A DNA stretch of 64,000 bases, from NCBI GenBank assembly GCA_004352715.1, contig SCFE01000089.1:696308-760307 (forward strand), read 5' to 3'. This stretch comes from Hofstenia miamia. Taxonomy: Eukaryota > Xenacoelomorpha > Acoela. Shown here one piece after another: positions 32,157 through 44,039 of the stretch (positions within the stretch are counted from its first letter, which is position 1; each line of letters begins with the position of its first letter). Below the pieces are notes generated by a model that saw only the letters and a list, made by a program, of their open reading frames with translations, was not told the DNA's origin and ran no database searches. The translations under genes and the position numbers were made by a program.

Positions 32157-35118
32157 AATTTATTGCAAGCACTTTTATACAAACACATTCCCTGACATGT
32201 GCTGCACCTCCCCGTATCGGTTTTTTACGACTCCAATCATATTGCACTCAGCTATACAAAGTATACGAAAAATGTAGATGACTATATATAGATACGCTGT
32301 GGCCATAGTAAATTATTAATTAGTTAAATTTTTGAGATAATTTACGTAATAGCAAACGTCAAAGTATTTGTCTTTACAGTACTTTATGTAAAAATATGCT
32401 TGACAATTATTTCCTACTTTCGCGTTATTGTAGAATGGCTGCAGAAAACAAGTACTCGAAAAAATTTGATTGTTTTGCATTTATGCTGTTTGGGGAAATA
32501 TACTTATATTTGATGTGGGTTTAAACCCAGTTAATTTCAATGACAATAAGATTTTTTTCGACATTGACTACAGTAACATGCAAACTAGAGTTGGCCGCGG
32601 TTTAATTTGAAAAGTCGGTCCACTGATTGTACGAAATAACATTGTTGCAAGGCGTCCGAGATAAAATCTACAAATATATTTTTAGTTACGACAATTCGGC
32701 TTTGATACACTGGAAGAGAAAATGTTACATTTGAAGTACTAATCTCTGCCAGTTATTATCTGTTATAAGAATAACCTTTCACTGATGGTCAGAATATCTC
32801 GCAGTCTGATTCGCAAACTCAAACCGGTCCTCAGACTATTAAAAATGAATCCTCGGAAGAAGTACAGCCCCTAGTCACAATAAGTAAAGGAATTACAGAC
32901 AACTCTACAACATTTTCCTCAGAGATCTACACCTTAAATTCAGATATTTTTACTCAACCAATCACAGGCAGTGGCTACAGAGCGATAGACCAATAACAGC
33001 ACTACCTCAAAGATCGCAGCGAATTATTAAGAAGCTAGCAGTTAGTACTTGACTAAGAAATACTCTCTAGAGACACTTAGCATGGATTCTTCAATAGATG
33101 CTGCATTCTCTCTAGTGCAGCAACCTACAGTTTGCACATTACCTCGTTCGCAGTCCGATCACTGGACGTCAAGATGTCGAAACTAAACCGCCAAACTATC
33201 ATCTTACCATAAACCGCAAAATCAAAATATTACAACTGGAAGAAGACTCACAAACAACCCATTACATCCTAAAATTGATTCTTCACTACTGGAATTCTCT
33301 CTTAGTTCAGTAGATGGTATTCTTTTAAAGCAATAAGTCTAGATNTACATTGTAATAATAACATTTGAGCCTAAAGTGAAACTGCGCCGAAATATCGATA
33401 TATATATATATATATAATTTATAATTTATTGCAAGCACTTTTATACAAACACATTCCCTGACATGTGCTGCACCTCCCCGTATCGGTTTTTTACGACTCC
33501 AATCATATTGCACTCAGCTATACAAAGTATACGAAAAATGTAGATGACTATATATAGATACGCTGTGGCCATAGTAAATTATTAATTAGTTAAATTTTTG
33601 AGATAATTTACGTAATAGCAAACGTCAAAGTATTTGTCTTTACAGTACTTTATGTAAAAATATGCTTGACAATTATTTCCTACTTTCGCGTTATTGTAGA
33701 ATGGCTGCAGAAAACAAGTACTCGAAAAAATTTGATTGTTTTGCATTTATGCTGTTTGGGGAAATATACTTATATTTGATGTGGGTTTAAACCCAGTTAA
33801 TTTCAATGACAATAAGATTTTTTTCGACATTGACTACAGTAACATGCAAACTAGAGTTGGCCGCGGTTTAATTTGAAAAGTCGGTCCACTGATTGTACGA
33901 AATAACATTGTTGCAAGGCGTCCGAGATAAAATCTACAAATATATTTTTAGTTACGACAATTCGGCTTTGATACACTGGAAGAGAAAATGTTACATTTGA
34001 AGTACTAATCTCTGCCAGTTATTATCTGTTATAAGAATAACCTTTCACTGATGGTCAGAATATCTCGCAGTCTGATTCGCAAACTCAAACCGGTCCTCAG
34101 ACTATTAAAAATGAATCCTCGGAAGAAGTACAGCCCCTAGTCACAATAAGTAAAGGAATTACAGACAACTCTACAACATTTTCCTCAGAGATCTACACTT
34201 ATTGTAGAATGGCTGCAGAAAACAAGTACTCGAAAAAATTTGATTGTTTTGCATTTATGCTGTTTGGGGAAATATACTTATATTTGATGTGGGTTTAAAC
34301 CCAGTTAATTTCAATGACAATAAGATTTTTTTCGACATTGACTACAGTAACATGCAAACTAGAGTTGGCCGCGGTTTAATTTGAAAAGTCGGTCCACTGA
34401 TTGTACGAAATAACATTGTTGCAAGGCGTCCGAGATAAAATCTACAAATATATTTTTAGTTACGACAATTCGGCTTTGATACACTGGAAGAGAAAATGTT
34501 ACATTTGAAGTACTAATCTCTGCCAGTTATTATCTGTTATAAGAATAACCTTTCACTGATGGTCAGAATATCTCGCAGTCTGATTCGCAAACTCAAACCG
34601 GTCCTCAGACTATTAAAAATGAATCCTCGGAAGAAGTACAGCCCCTAGTCACAATAAGTAAAGGAATTACAGACAACTCTACAACATTTTCCTCAGAGAT
34701 CTACACCTTAAATTCAGATATTTTTACTCAACCAATCACAGGCAGTGGCTACAGAGCGATAGACCAATAACAGCACTACCTCAAAGATCGCAGCGAATTA
34801 TTAAGAAGCTAGCAGTTAGTACTTGACTAAGAAATACTCTCTAGAGACACTTAGCATGGATTCTTCAATAGATGCTGCATTCTCTCTAGTGCAGCAACCT
34901 ACAGTTTGCACATTACCTCGTTCGCAGTCCGATCACTGGACGTCAAGATGTCGAAACTAAACCGCCAAACTATCATCTTACCATAAACCGCAAAATCAAA
35001 ATATTACAACTGGAAGAAGACTCACAAACAACCCATTACATCCTAAAATTGATTCTTCACTACTGGAATTCTCTCTTAGTTCAGTAGATGGTATTCTTTT
35101 AAAGCAATAAGTCTAGAT
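32070..35118. repeat. Near-identical segment present up to three times
   Basis: Copy A is 32070-33344 and copy B 33346-34198, which repeats the first 863 bases of A with a (TA)n shorter by ten bases. Copy C is 34199-35118, a repeat of A from 32425 to its end (920 bases each). A single N at 33345 separates A from B, and B jumps directly into C. The microsatellite difference suggests two haplotypes placed side by side. Real tandem duplication is the alternative. Confidence 0.85.
32435..33335 (+). pseudogene. Coding-like segment with frameshifts, unrecognised
   Basis: Plus-strand pieces look protein-like but change frame. Near 32435 is MAAENKYSKKFDCFAF; near 32515, NPVNFNDNKIFFDIDYSNMQ. Near 32780-32995 is a long polar run beginning DGQNISQSDSQTQ and ending TQPITGSGYRAID. 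Then come RPITALPQRSQRIIKKL, MDSSIDAAFSLVQQPTVC from 33082, and PKIDSSLLEFSLSSVDG to a stop near 33335. Stops and shifts separate them. It could be exons of a host gene with assembly errors, continuing toward the segment at 35.75 kb, or a dead gene. The same pieces recur in copies B and C. Confidence 0.35.
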
Positions 35119-35127
35119 ATTTTACTA

Positions 35128-35735
35128 TATGTGACAGTAGTATCTAGGGCCCTGCGAGTCGGGATGCTTGCTACGGGTCAAGTCGGATTTCGCGTCGACT
35201 GAGATTTCGAAACTCGAGTCTTGACTACGCACATAGACCTATCAATATCATAAATGTAGTCACCATTAAATAAGTAAATGTTTTCCCAGGATGATAAGAT
35301 GCATTCTGGTAGTTACGTTTGTAATCAGTTAAAAATTAGTCATTGAAACGGTGTGAAGTTTGTTTACTAACTTAAAAGCGCCACCTGTGGTCATTAGGTT
35401 TTAACATAACACTTACCAATGACAAACAAGTAAATTATTTTTAAGAAATTAAAAACAATATAATCTTATTCATTTACTCTGCAGGGAGAGGTTACAAACG
35501 TAATATAAATCAATTCAAATATCAATATAACTCAATGTCAATGACCCGCAAAGAAAATTGTCAATATAAATATTTTTTCAATTAGGCAAACTCGATATGT
35601 GCGATTCAATATCAAATCAACATAATTCGAAAACGGTTAAATATGACATTTTGAGTCAAGTCGAGTTGCGTACTTGCCTCGATTCGACCCGAGTCGAAAT
35701 TTCGAATACTCAGTGCTCGAGTAGTATTCCTATTG
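35128..35735. mobile_element. hAT-type MITE with CGAGTC-rich ends
   Basis: Both ends are packed with related motifs in inverted orientation. The left has GAGTCGGG, GGTCAAGTCGG, GTCGACTGAG, TTTCGAAACTCGAG (35157-35220). The right has GAGTCAAGTCGAG, TTCGACCCGAGTCGAAATT and GTGCTCGAG (35653-35721). The 400-base middle is AT-rich and non-coding. The left edge near TAGGGCCCTGCGAGTC fits small hAT derivatives. Target duplications are not clear. Confidence 0.5.
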
Positions 35736-35751
35736 TTAATAATTATTCAAA

Positions 35752-36128
35752 TAATTCTATTTGGTAGAACTGGTCATGAGCATCCAACTACTCGTTTTAA
35801 CGAACATCTTGAATACGAGGCAACCACTGATCTCGATTCCTGGCACCAGCATCAATGATTGTGGAAGACATCTCGTCATCTCTCCAACACGTCCTAAATG
35901 CATTGAAGAATTTTCAACTAAAACAGAACAATCAGCAGCCATCGAACATGGTCTTTCTATTACTGAACATGCGGGATTTTTAGCCTTGTCATGGTTCAAC
36001 AGCAGTTTTTTTCCTTCTACTCAAAAATAGCTGCTCAAAGAACAGAGGAGGCTCTTAGTCGTTTACGTGTCTTATTTGAACGACTAAATCTTCCATTGGA
36101 AGAAAATGAACATACAACAACCTTCTGA
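35752..36128 (+). pseudogene. Frameshifted coding segment, possible last exon
   Basis: Three protein-like pieces follow each other in different frames. First, 35760-35852: GRTGHEHPTTRFNEHLEYEA, then LDSWHQHQ. Second, 35853-35978: MIVEDISSSLQHVLNALKNF, then MVFLLLNMRDF. Third, 35980-36128: SLVMVQQQFF, AAQRTEEALSRLRVLFERL and a stop at 36126-36128. Two single-base indels would make one helical C-terminus of about 120 residues. A possible acceptor (ATTTGGTAG) sits at 35766. The strand converges on GEMIN2. I do not recognise the family. It is either a real gene with two assembly errors or a recent pseudogene. Confidence 0.45.
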
Positions 36129-36687
36129 TTAAACAAATAGCAAGTACCTCATTTTCATTTCTTATCACGCTTTTCCGAAAATCTTGATGAAGATATGGAG
36201 CTGCGTAATTCTTAGTAAACCAATAAAGCTCTTTTAAAAGCTTGCAAAATTCTAAATTAATACAATTTAAGGGAATAGAGTCATCGAGGTAAGAAAGAGT
36301 TTCCAATCATTGTTTTAAAAATATGTGAAAACCACAATATGATTTGAGTTCTGTAAAATTTGCAGGTTTGTAAATATTAAAGCTTACATGTCAATTTTTT
36401 GTGCAACAGAGTTAGATCCGAAATAAATGGGCAAATAAAAGAGCATTTCGAAAATGAACTATGAAATAAGACCTCGAAAAATAATGTGTAATCAAATAAA
36501 TAAACAAATGTTTTTTCGATTAAATAAAAAGAATTACAAATAAATAAAACGCCAAAATTAAAAATCATTTCCTCGAATTTCAGTCGTTTATTACTGCACA
36601 TTATCTGGGAAAAACGAACACAAGAGAGTGCTAATAGAACCAGAATTAGGAAAATCAAAATCAAATTAGAAAAAAGTTATAAAATTG
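36129..36687. other. Convergent intergenic region
   Basis: AT-rich sequence between the segment above and the GEMIN2 stop codon. Minus-strand frames at 36055-36306 and 36377-36664 lack recognisable motifs and look like chance. Confidence 0.5.
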
Positions 36688-37074
36688 TCAATCTTCAAGG
36701 TCAAATTGTCCAAAATTTCTGGAAACAACGCAAATAATTACACTTAATTCATCAATTAACGTACTGCATAAGACCGTATCATCATCCAACAAGCTTTGAC
36801 GTTGCTGAGCACACATTTGAGCAAGCTTACGCAAAATATATATGCAGTCTGGCTGTAAAGGCTTAATAAGTGCAGCAATTAAACAAAAAATCCATAACAA
36901 TGAATGGTGTGTGAATGGCTTTTCGAGAAACCACACGGTATGCCACTCGAGCAAGTTGTGAATGTGGGCTTGCGTGAGAGAGACTAAAGTCAGAAGCTTC
37001 GGTTCCATTTGTTTAGATGGAATTTCTGGTTCATTAGAATCTTCATGAACTATGGATGGTGACTCATCGTCTAA
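36688..37074 (-). CDS. GEMIN2: GEMIN2 exon 3
   Basis: The acceptor ATTTAG precedes 37074. An alternative AG four bases later would break the frame. Begins LDDESPSIVHED and encodes the SMN-binding C-terminal helices; stop TGA 36688-36690. Confidence 0.9.
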   Translation of the reverse strand, partial: LDDESPSIVHEDSNEPEIPSKQMEPKLLTLVSLTQAHIHNLLEWHTVWFLEKPFTHHSLLWIFCLIAALIKPLQPDCIYILRKLAQMCAQQRQSLLDDDTVLCSTLIDELSVIICVVSRNFGQFDLED

Positions 37075-40000
37075 CTAAATAGATAATTAATTTCAAATTG
37101 ATCGATTAAGAAATAGGCAGATTCAGGTTAACTAATTTTATATGTAAACATTTTACAAACACTACATGTATATACTTTTCAAAATAGCAAGATTATAATA
37201 AATACTTTAAATTTGCGACGGAAACAGCAAAAAACTTACGTCATCGCTTAATTGACATAAATCGGAATCATCAGGTTTAAGCTCCCGTATTAATGCTTTG
37301 CACCAAGGCCGACGACGAATGGATCGCGGAAGTGAAGTCAAGTCGACTACACTAGAAGCGAATTGTTTTTCATAAAGACAACAGCACCAACTCCATTCGT
37401 TGTTAGCGCCTGCTAAACAAATGTTCGTTGGTTTGGGTTTCTTTTTTCTCATTGCGTTTAAATATTGAACCGTTTGGGTGAAATTGTCTGAAACAGCGGC
37501 CTAAAATGTCAAGTACAAATATTGATTACTAGTGAATTTTGACTTGAACGCAATAAAAATTAAATATCTATGGGTTCAATTTAAAATCAAGTGCCTTTTC
37601 TGACACACTCTTCACTTATGTATAATTGCCAGTTACTTACTTGAAAAACTAGATATTATTTTACTATTTACTGACTATTGAGGCAAGTGTTATTGAAGTA
37701 ATTCCTTTGTCATGTCTTCATCCGAAATATAACAAAATGCTACTAATGCAACACTATTCATCGAGTTGAGTACACAAGATTCTGAAGATCTACAAGTTAA
37801 AATAACGAAGAGAGGAGCTGTGAAAGAAAATTTCAACAAAATAGATGGAGCAGCGAAAAGAAGAATAATAGAGCTGCACATAATCAGGAGTTTGGATAGC
37901 GATGTCTAAAGCTAATGGAGTGGAATTGGAAACAGTGAGAAAATTGATATGATTGAACTCTGAAGGAAAAAATGAAGCCAAGAGATGGCAAGACTATTGA
38001 AAAGGTTGAATAAGCTCCTGTTCAAAGAATGATTGAGTTGGTAAGAGAATCCCCACATCACACTCCAAAATCAAATGCATCTTGAATCAAGAATTTGAAC
38101 TATCCATCTATACTAGAACCATCAATCGACATCTAACAGGCAAGCTATACATTGAGAAGAAAACAACAATGATACCTTCAACTGCATATTCTAATGTGAA
38201 TAAATAGAAAAGGGCTTTGCTTGTACGAAAAGCAATGCAACTGATGGGACAGCAATACAGTTTGTATTACAAGGATGATTTTTTGCAGACGAATGCAAGG
38301 AAGAGCATTGAATGGAGAACCATGTCAAATAACGTTACCAAACAGTTGTGGACCAAAAATCCATTGTTGGGTCTACTGGCCAAAAATTGAATTGCTAACA
38401 AGAATATATGTTGTGGCTTAATAAAAAATTAGCGTTACAATGAATTGTTAACTGAGGCGTTAGAAATTCTGTTGGAACTTCACGAGTTCTTTCAGAAGGT
38501 CGTTATCTTAATCGACAATGCTCCATCCAATTCAAAGGCAGAGTATGAAATTTCTCAAGATTCCGTTAAGTAACGATTTTGCCATGGCCCCACATCCAGC
38601 GAGTCTCAGTTCAATAGAATATCTCTGGTCTGCCGCCAAGTGCCAAAATATCCCAAATCAAATGACAAATATATTAACACCGCCCATAATACTGAGACAC
38701 AAACAGAGTACAGATTACGTATGTTTGAAAACATCGTCCATAACGCAGTCCAAGAAAGAATCAGTTGCGAGTTTTGCTTCAACCACATTCAACAGTTCTA
38801 TGCCAAGTTTCTCGCGCTATCTGATTTTGCTTATAATCAATGTCTGAAAAAATGAAGAATGATTTGATAGATACATATTATATTTGTGGTCAATTAATAT
38901 CGCAGTTCTCATTCAGTGTTATCATGTATGTATATAACAAATTGAAATAATCAATAGTCGTAATGAATGTATTTCGATAGATTGTATTCGTAATATAGGT
39001 CTGGAGACTTCAAAGCGATTTAATTCTGAAAGACATGAGGAGCAGAACATAGAAACATGTAACCTATGTACAAGTAGTTGGATGACTACTCTGTATAAAC
39101 ATTTACGGTCTTTTGTAATTTTAATTCGTTAGAATTCTTAGTAATGATTAATTTTAATGAAAATTTGAAAAATACATGTAATGTAGGTGATAATTATGCA
39201 TAACTGAAGAATATGTCATTAAATAAATTCACCTTTCAATTTGAGTGCACTTGATTTTAAATTGGATGTTCACGTTTTTAAATTGGACGTACTGATATTT
39301 AATTTGGATGCATATGTTTGTAATTCGACCTAGAAAAGGTGTAGAATACTAAAATAACTTAAAATGTATAGACCTAGACAAAGCCATTTTTAAAATACCT
39401 ATATAGAAGGGCAATAGTGTTTCTATTTACAGAAAAAAATATACATTCTCAAAGTTTAGATAATTTTCGCAATCTACAGATTTATTCTACATGTACATTC
39501 TAAGCAATATAGGAAATATCAATTAGAGACAACAAACAGGAAAGCGTTTTATAGTTTTTATGTCAATCAGGGCACAACTAGCTTTTCACAAAGCAATTTT
39601 GTAATTGAAAGTAGACAGATGAAAGTCTGTCGCATATTTTCAAAATCAAAATGAAACACATATTTTAAAGCATGAGAGGAAACGAAAAAACCCTTCCATT
39701 CTGATGATAACTATAAGATTGTTGTATTCCATGACATCTAGGTATGAATTTATCAGGTGATATTTACAGTGGCGTCACCAGCAAATTTTGAATGAGGGGG
39801 CCCAATAACTTGAACATGTTAACTTCACGAGAAATTTTATATTTGCGCTAAAAATTTAAAGAATTATAAGCACCATGAACAAAAATTTAAGGAATTTTAA
39901 GCATTGCGTATGCGTGGCAAAAGATAACTGGTGACTAACATGGAGGAGGAGGACGCCTGAACTAGCTCACCTACCAAGAAGAGGTACAGGCTAGCAGTAA

Positions 40001-42255
40001 CATTAAGGGGATGTGCGACTATAATTTACACACGCATTATAAAAGTACAAATTTATATGTAAAAGTTCACAAAAGCAACTAAAAAATTTTAAAACTTGAT
40101 AATAGTTATTTTTTATTAAGTGCTTAATTGAAGGCAAAGTATGCACATAATAATAAAAATATAACAAATCAACATATATTTCTCAAGATGAACGAATTAT
40201 AAAAATGCCAATAGCAATAGAAATATATTTTAGATACATTAACCTAAATATACTAACTACATGTCTCACGTAACCGTATGCAACCGTTATTAGAACTGAC
40301 TAAGAAACTATGTTTTTCGGTGCAAGTAAGCAATAGTAAACTAATTTCCATGTTCCACAGCATCTGTCTAGCACTGATGAGCCCCTTTGCAATAGCAGGC
40401 TCATAAATACGTTCAACCAAGGCTACGTGCTGTGCACATGACACAACATGAGCTTGTCTGGTTTACTGCTAACTGTTTCAGACGCTAAAATAGTCTAAAA
40501 TTATTCCTAGTCCCAGTTTTTTATTTATATATAAATGTAAGGGAGTAAACTGCTTGTGGCAAAGCAACGTGCTTTAATGATGTCGATTGGGGGGTAGGAT
40601 ATGAAATTATAGTAAATCAATTTTTCAATGCTCAATGTAAAAATATGTCAAGCCCCCAATCCTCCCCAGTTTCTACGTGTCTGCCNGCGTCACCAGCAAA
40701 TTTTGAATGAGGGGGCCCAATAACTTGAACATGTTAACTTCACGAGAAATTTTATATTTGCGCTAAAAATTTAAAGAATTATAAGCACCATGAACAAAAA
40801 TTTAAGGAATTTTAAGCATTGCGTATGCGTGGCAAAAGATAACTGGTGACTAACATGGAGGAGAAGGACGCCTGAACTAGCTCACCTACCAAGAAGAGGT
40901 ACAGGCTAGCAGTAACATTAAGGGGATGTGCGACTATAATTTACACACGCATTATAAAAGTACAAATTTATATGTAAAAGTTCACAAAAGCAACTAAAAA
41001 ATTTTAAAACTTGATAATAGTTATTTTTTATTAAGTGCTTAATTGAAGGCAAAGTATGCACATAATAATAAAAATATAACAAATCAACATATATTTCTCA
41101 AGATGAACGAATTATAAAAATGCCAATAGCAATAGAAATATATTTTAGATACATTAACCTAAATATACTAACTACATGTCTCACGTAACCGTATGCAACC
41201 GTTATTAGAACTGACTAAGAAACTATGTTTTTCGGTGCAAGTAAGCAATAGTAAACTAATTTCCATGTTCCACAGCATCTGTCTAGCACTGATGAGCCCC
41301 TTTGCAATAGCAGGCTCATAAATACGTTCAACCAAGGCTACGTGCTGTGCACATGACACAACATGAGCTTGTCTGGTTTACTGCTAACTGTTTCAGACGC
41401 TAAAATAGTCTAAAATTATTCCTAGTCCCAGTTTTTTATTTATATATAAATGTAAGGGAGTAAACTGCTTGTGGCAAAGCAACGTGCTTTAATGATGTCG
41501 ATTGGGGGGTAGGATATGAAATTATAGTAAATCAATTTTTCAATGCTCAATGTAAAAATATGTCAAGCCCCCAATCCTCCCCAGTTTCTACGTGTCTGCC
41601 TATCATTGTCCTTGCTGTTCTTGACAATCAAAATTGTTGTTATGCAGAAGTAATTGATAATATAGCATGTACTACTTATATAAATTAAAGTGGGCATCTT
41701 GAAATAACTGCTGTTCTAAAAATTTATTAAAATCTAACTTAAATAGTTACTTAAAAAATAAAAGTTCATTTCCTTTTATTTCATTTAGTGGGCTGAAGCC
41801 CCCTGGCGACATCCCTGGTTATTTGCAAGCTGTTGAAGAAAAAGTTGTTGTTAAGAAAAATTGAAAGAACAAAAATCATAAGAGTACTCAAAAGTATATA
41901 AAAGCAAGTGTGACCATATATATCTAAGGTCAGCGACAAGAAAACTCTGAAATGATGTTTTTGAAAATATAAATATCAATAATAAAAAAATTACAAGTGT
42001 TTCTTCAGAATGAAGCCTCTCGTGTCTTTCTTTATCAACACTGCTAATCTCATTTGTTCCATTAGAATTCTCCAAATTTGGATGAGGAGCAATAACTACT
42101 TTAGGCAACTTTGTAGCTTGCATATAAACCCTAGATATGTATTGAGAAGCAGTCATTGGTGCATCACCACAATCATCAACTGCATTGAGATCCACAGGAA
42201 GAGCTCGGGGCATGAGTGCATCTGCCTCAGGATCCGAATTGTCTTCTACTGACAT
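36688..42255 (-). CDS. GEMIN2: Gem-associated protein 2, SMN complex (three exons)
   Basis: Gemin2 is the SMN partner that embraces the Sm protein pentamer and hands it to snRNAs during cytoplasmic snRNP assembly. Exons on the minus strand are 42255-41995, 37500-37240 and 37074-36688 (261, 261 and 387 bases), all phase 0, giving 302 aa; the human protein is 280 aa. Exon 1 is acidic then MPRALPV and MTASQYISRVYMQATKLP, matching the family N-terminus that wraps the Sm ring. Exon 2 has NEWSWCCCLYEKQFASSVVD. Exon 3 ends with IKPLQPDCIYILRKLAQMCA and VSRNFGQFDLED, matching the vertebrate end KPLLPEAHSLIRQLAR and VSRYFDQRDLAD. Intron 1 (4.5 kb) hosts a Tc1-like pseudogene and a hAT derivative. Confidence 0.92.
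37240..37500 (-). CDS. GEMIN2: GEMIN2 exon 2
   Basis: The acceptor CATTTTAG precedes 37500, and the donor GTAAGT starts at 37239. Begins AAVSDNFTQTVQYLNAMRKK and ends LCQLSDD. Phase 0 at both ends. Confidence 0.88.
37690..38870 (+). pseudogene. Tc1-like transposase remnant in GEMIN2 intron 1
   Basis: Antisense to GEMIN2. Fragments in shifting frames: ANGVELETVRKLI (HTH), SPHHTPKSNAS and YTRTINRHLTGKLYIEKK, then KRALLVRKAMQLMGQQYS and YYKDDFFADECKEEH. The second catalytic block reads VVILIDNAPSNSK and the last acidic residue lies in PASLSSIEYLWSAAK. The order fits a Tc1/IS630-superfamily transposase. Stops are frequent and no inverted repeats were found. Confidence 0.65.
38871..39766. other. 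GEMIN2 intron 1 spacer
   Basis: AT-rich. About 39240-39330 shows a degenerate four-unit repeat of AAATTGGATG/AAATTGGACG-like words at a spacing of roughly 21 bases. No coding sequence recognised. Confidence 0.4.
39767..41817. mobile_element. Non-autonomous hAT-like element with internal duplication
   Basis: The left end CAGTGGCGTCACCAG and the inverted right end CAGGGATGTCGCCAG are similar, and both are followed by a G/C-rich GGGGGCCC or GGGGGCTTC run. Flanking 8-mers GATATTTA and GTTATTTG match at six positions, consistent with an aged hAT target duplication. The interior contains a duplicated 914-base block, so the element itself is probably about 1.1 kb. The minus-strand frame repeated at 40253-40444 and 41168-41359 is not recognised. 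Confidence 0.6.
39772..41600. repeat. 914-bp duplication around a single N
   Basis: 39772-40685 and 40687-41600 have equal length and are near-identical, separated by one N at 40686. One visible difference is GAGGAGGAGGACG against GAGGAGAAGGACG. This fits two alleles placed in tandem by the assembler. Confidence 0.85.
41995..42255 (-). CDS. GEMIN2: GEMIN2 exon 1
   Basis: ATG at 42255 and donor GTAATT at 41994. Encodes the acidic N-terminus with MPRALPV and the MTASQYISRV helix; 87 codons, phase 0 end. Confidence 0.88.
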
Positions 42256-42475
42256 AACTGAAAACTACAAAGTATTAATTTAAAACAAACATTGAATAAA
42301 AATATTCTGTAATTGCATTTCACTATGAAGGCTAATATTATTTATGATGTTGAGTTGAAATTGATTAGTAATTTAGCGGTTAAAGCTAAAAGTAGGCAGT
42401 TCGCTAAAAAATAAACTGGTGCAGCAATGATTTCAATGTTTGCTCATAAATGCAATTCTTAAGCAGAAACATTAC

Positions 42476-42481
42476 TATATA

Positions 42482-42514
<33 letters not shown>
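42476..42514. repeat. (TA)n microsatellite upstream of GEMIN2
   Basis: A 39-base TA run with one interruption, directly beside the hAT-like end at 42515. Confidence 0.8.
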
Positions 42515-43930
42515 CAGTGGCGTAGTGCTAAAAACTTTAACAAAGGGGGGGCTCTTACAAAGTTAAGCCATCCAGCATGTGAGCTAGTTGCCAAGACATT
42601 TTGTTTCTGTAAAGTGCAATTATGTTAAAATCATTTAATGTTTTGACAATTATTTATTAATTTTATTTTGGGACCAATTTATAGTCCTTGCCAAAAAATG
42701 TCTTGTGTTTCGGTTGTTCGAAACTTAATAAAAGTCACTCACTGAAAATTTCAAAACATTTTTGAAAGAGCAAAGTATACCAATGCAAAATTTCAAAATG
42801 TAAATTTTATTTTTCATCACATTGTGCACAGCAATAAATCATTTATTTCTCATTTGCGGCAAGTTGTGGCACAAATTGATTAGCTCTTCCAAAAGGCGTA
42901 TTTTTACATATTTTTGAAGAATTAATTATAAACGCATGTAGTGCACTTATTTTTTAAAATTCAAACTGATTTTTTCAAATATTGATGAAATTTCTTTTGT
43001 GGCATAATATATGTTTGAGTCTCAGCAATTGTTAATTAGCTTGCCATACATTGGCTTTATCCTTTGTTCATCTTCCATGAATTTTTCAACTTAATGTTTA
43101 CTTGCTAAGACATCCGAAGCCAAGGGACTTTGTGTGATAAACTACTAATGCGAGATTAGGTACTCCTGGACAATAAAACTAAGAACAATAACAGCTCGTA
43201 AAAGTGAAATAATTTAAATATTTTTTGACATATTTTGCCAATATGACGCTACTTAAAATTTTCTAAATTTTGGGAGTTTTGAAAAGCAATGCAAATCAGG
43301 AATTGATGACTTTCGAATCAATATCAGCTATTTTCACAAAGCTTTCAATAAAAGAAAGGACAGACGCATTTGATTTTAATGAATTCTTTTGATTTGAAGT
43401 ATGTTATATTGATTGCACAATTTCTTGCGAATCATTAGTTGTGGAATACATGAGATTACTGCATATACAGTTAACATGTACAACGTGTGATTTTATTAGC
43501 AAATACTTGCTGAAGAAACCATTAGCTGCTAGAAAAGTTTAAGCTGCAGGATATTCTCCACTTTTTGGCTTAGCATTGAAAAATAGTCTAAAATTTTAGT
43601 TTTATTATCAATCTTAAACAGCCCAATACTTGAAAAGTCTTATCTCATCTACATAAACAGAAATAGTTAAAGTACTCGATGCGCATTTGCATTAGAGTTT
43701 CTGACACCTGCACATTCAGTATTGAGAGATTTTTTCAAAAATCAGAATTTTCAAAGAAAAAAGGTTCAATTTTTTAACCACGTTCACACCAGTAATTGTA
43801 TCTATATGTATTTAACAGTTGAATTTAGCATTTGATTCTTACAGGCTTTGGGGGCTGCGCTCCAAATAATTGTTGCTTTACAGGAACAAAGATATCCAAT
43901 GCCATGGATTTCTACTATATATCAGTCTAC
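42515..43930 (+). pseudogene. hAT-like element remnant
   Basis: The left edge CAGTGGCGTAGTGC followed by GGGGGGGCTC is a typical hAT end. Near 43690-43770 the plus strand reads VSDTCTFSIERFFQKSEFSK, matching the conserved C-terminal dimerisation block of hAT transposases (usually S-x-E-R-x-F-S-K). A GGGGGCTGCGCTCCAAA stretch at 43849-43866 resembles the inner right end. The catalytic core cannot be read, and the right terminus is not preserved. Confidence 0.45.
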
Positions 43931-44039
43931 AACAATGAAATGAGACTTTCAGCTATCGGGCAACAGATGTCGCTAGGAGTATTTTTAATCCATCCCATTT
44001 GGCTTATTTTTTGCTCTGTCAGCTGTCAACAATATTAAA

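Noticed and set aside
36055-36306. Minus-strand 83-codon frame
   Set aside because: It overlaps the better-supported plus-strand C-terminus and shows no family motif.
43832-44038. Plus-strand frame with GGCAPNNCCF
   Set aside because: It coincides with the G-rich inner end of a hAT-like remnant, so it is probably chance coding.
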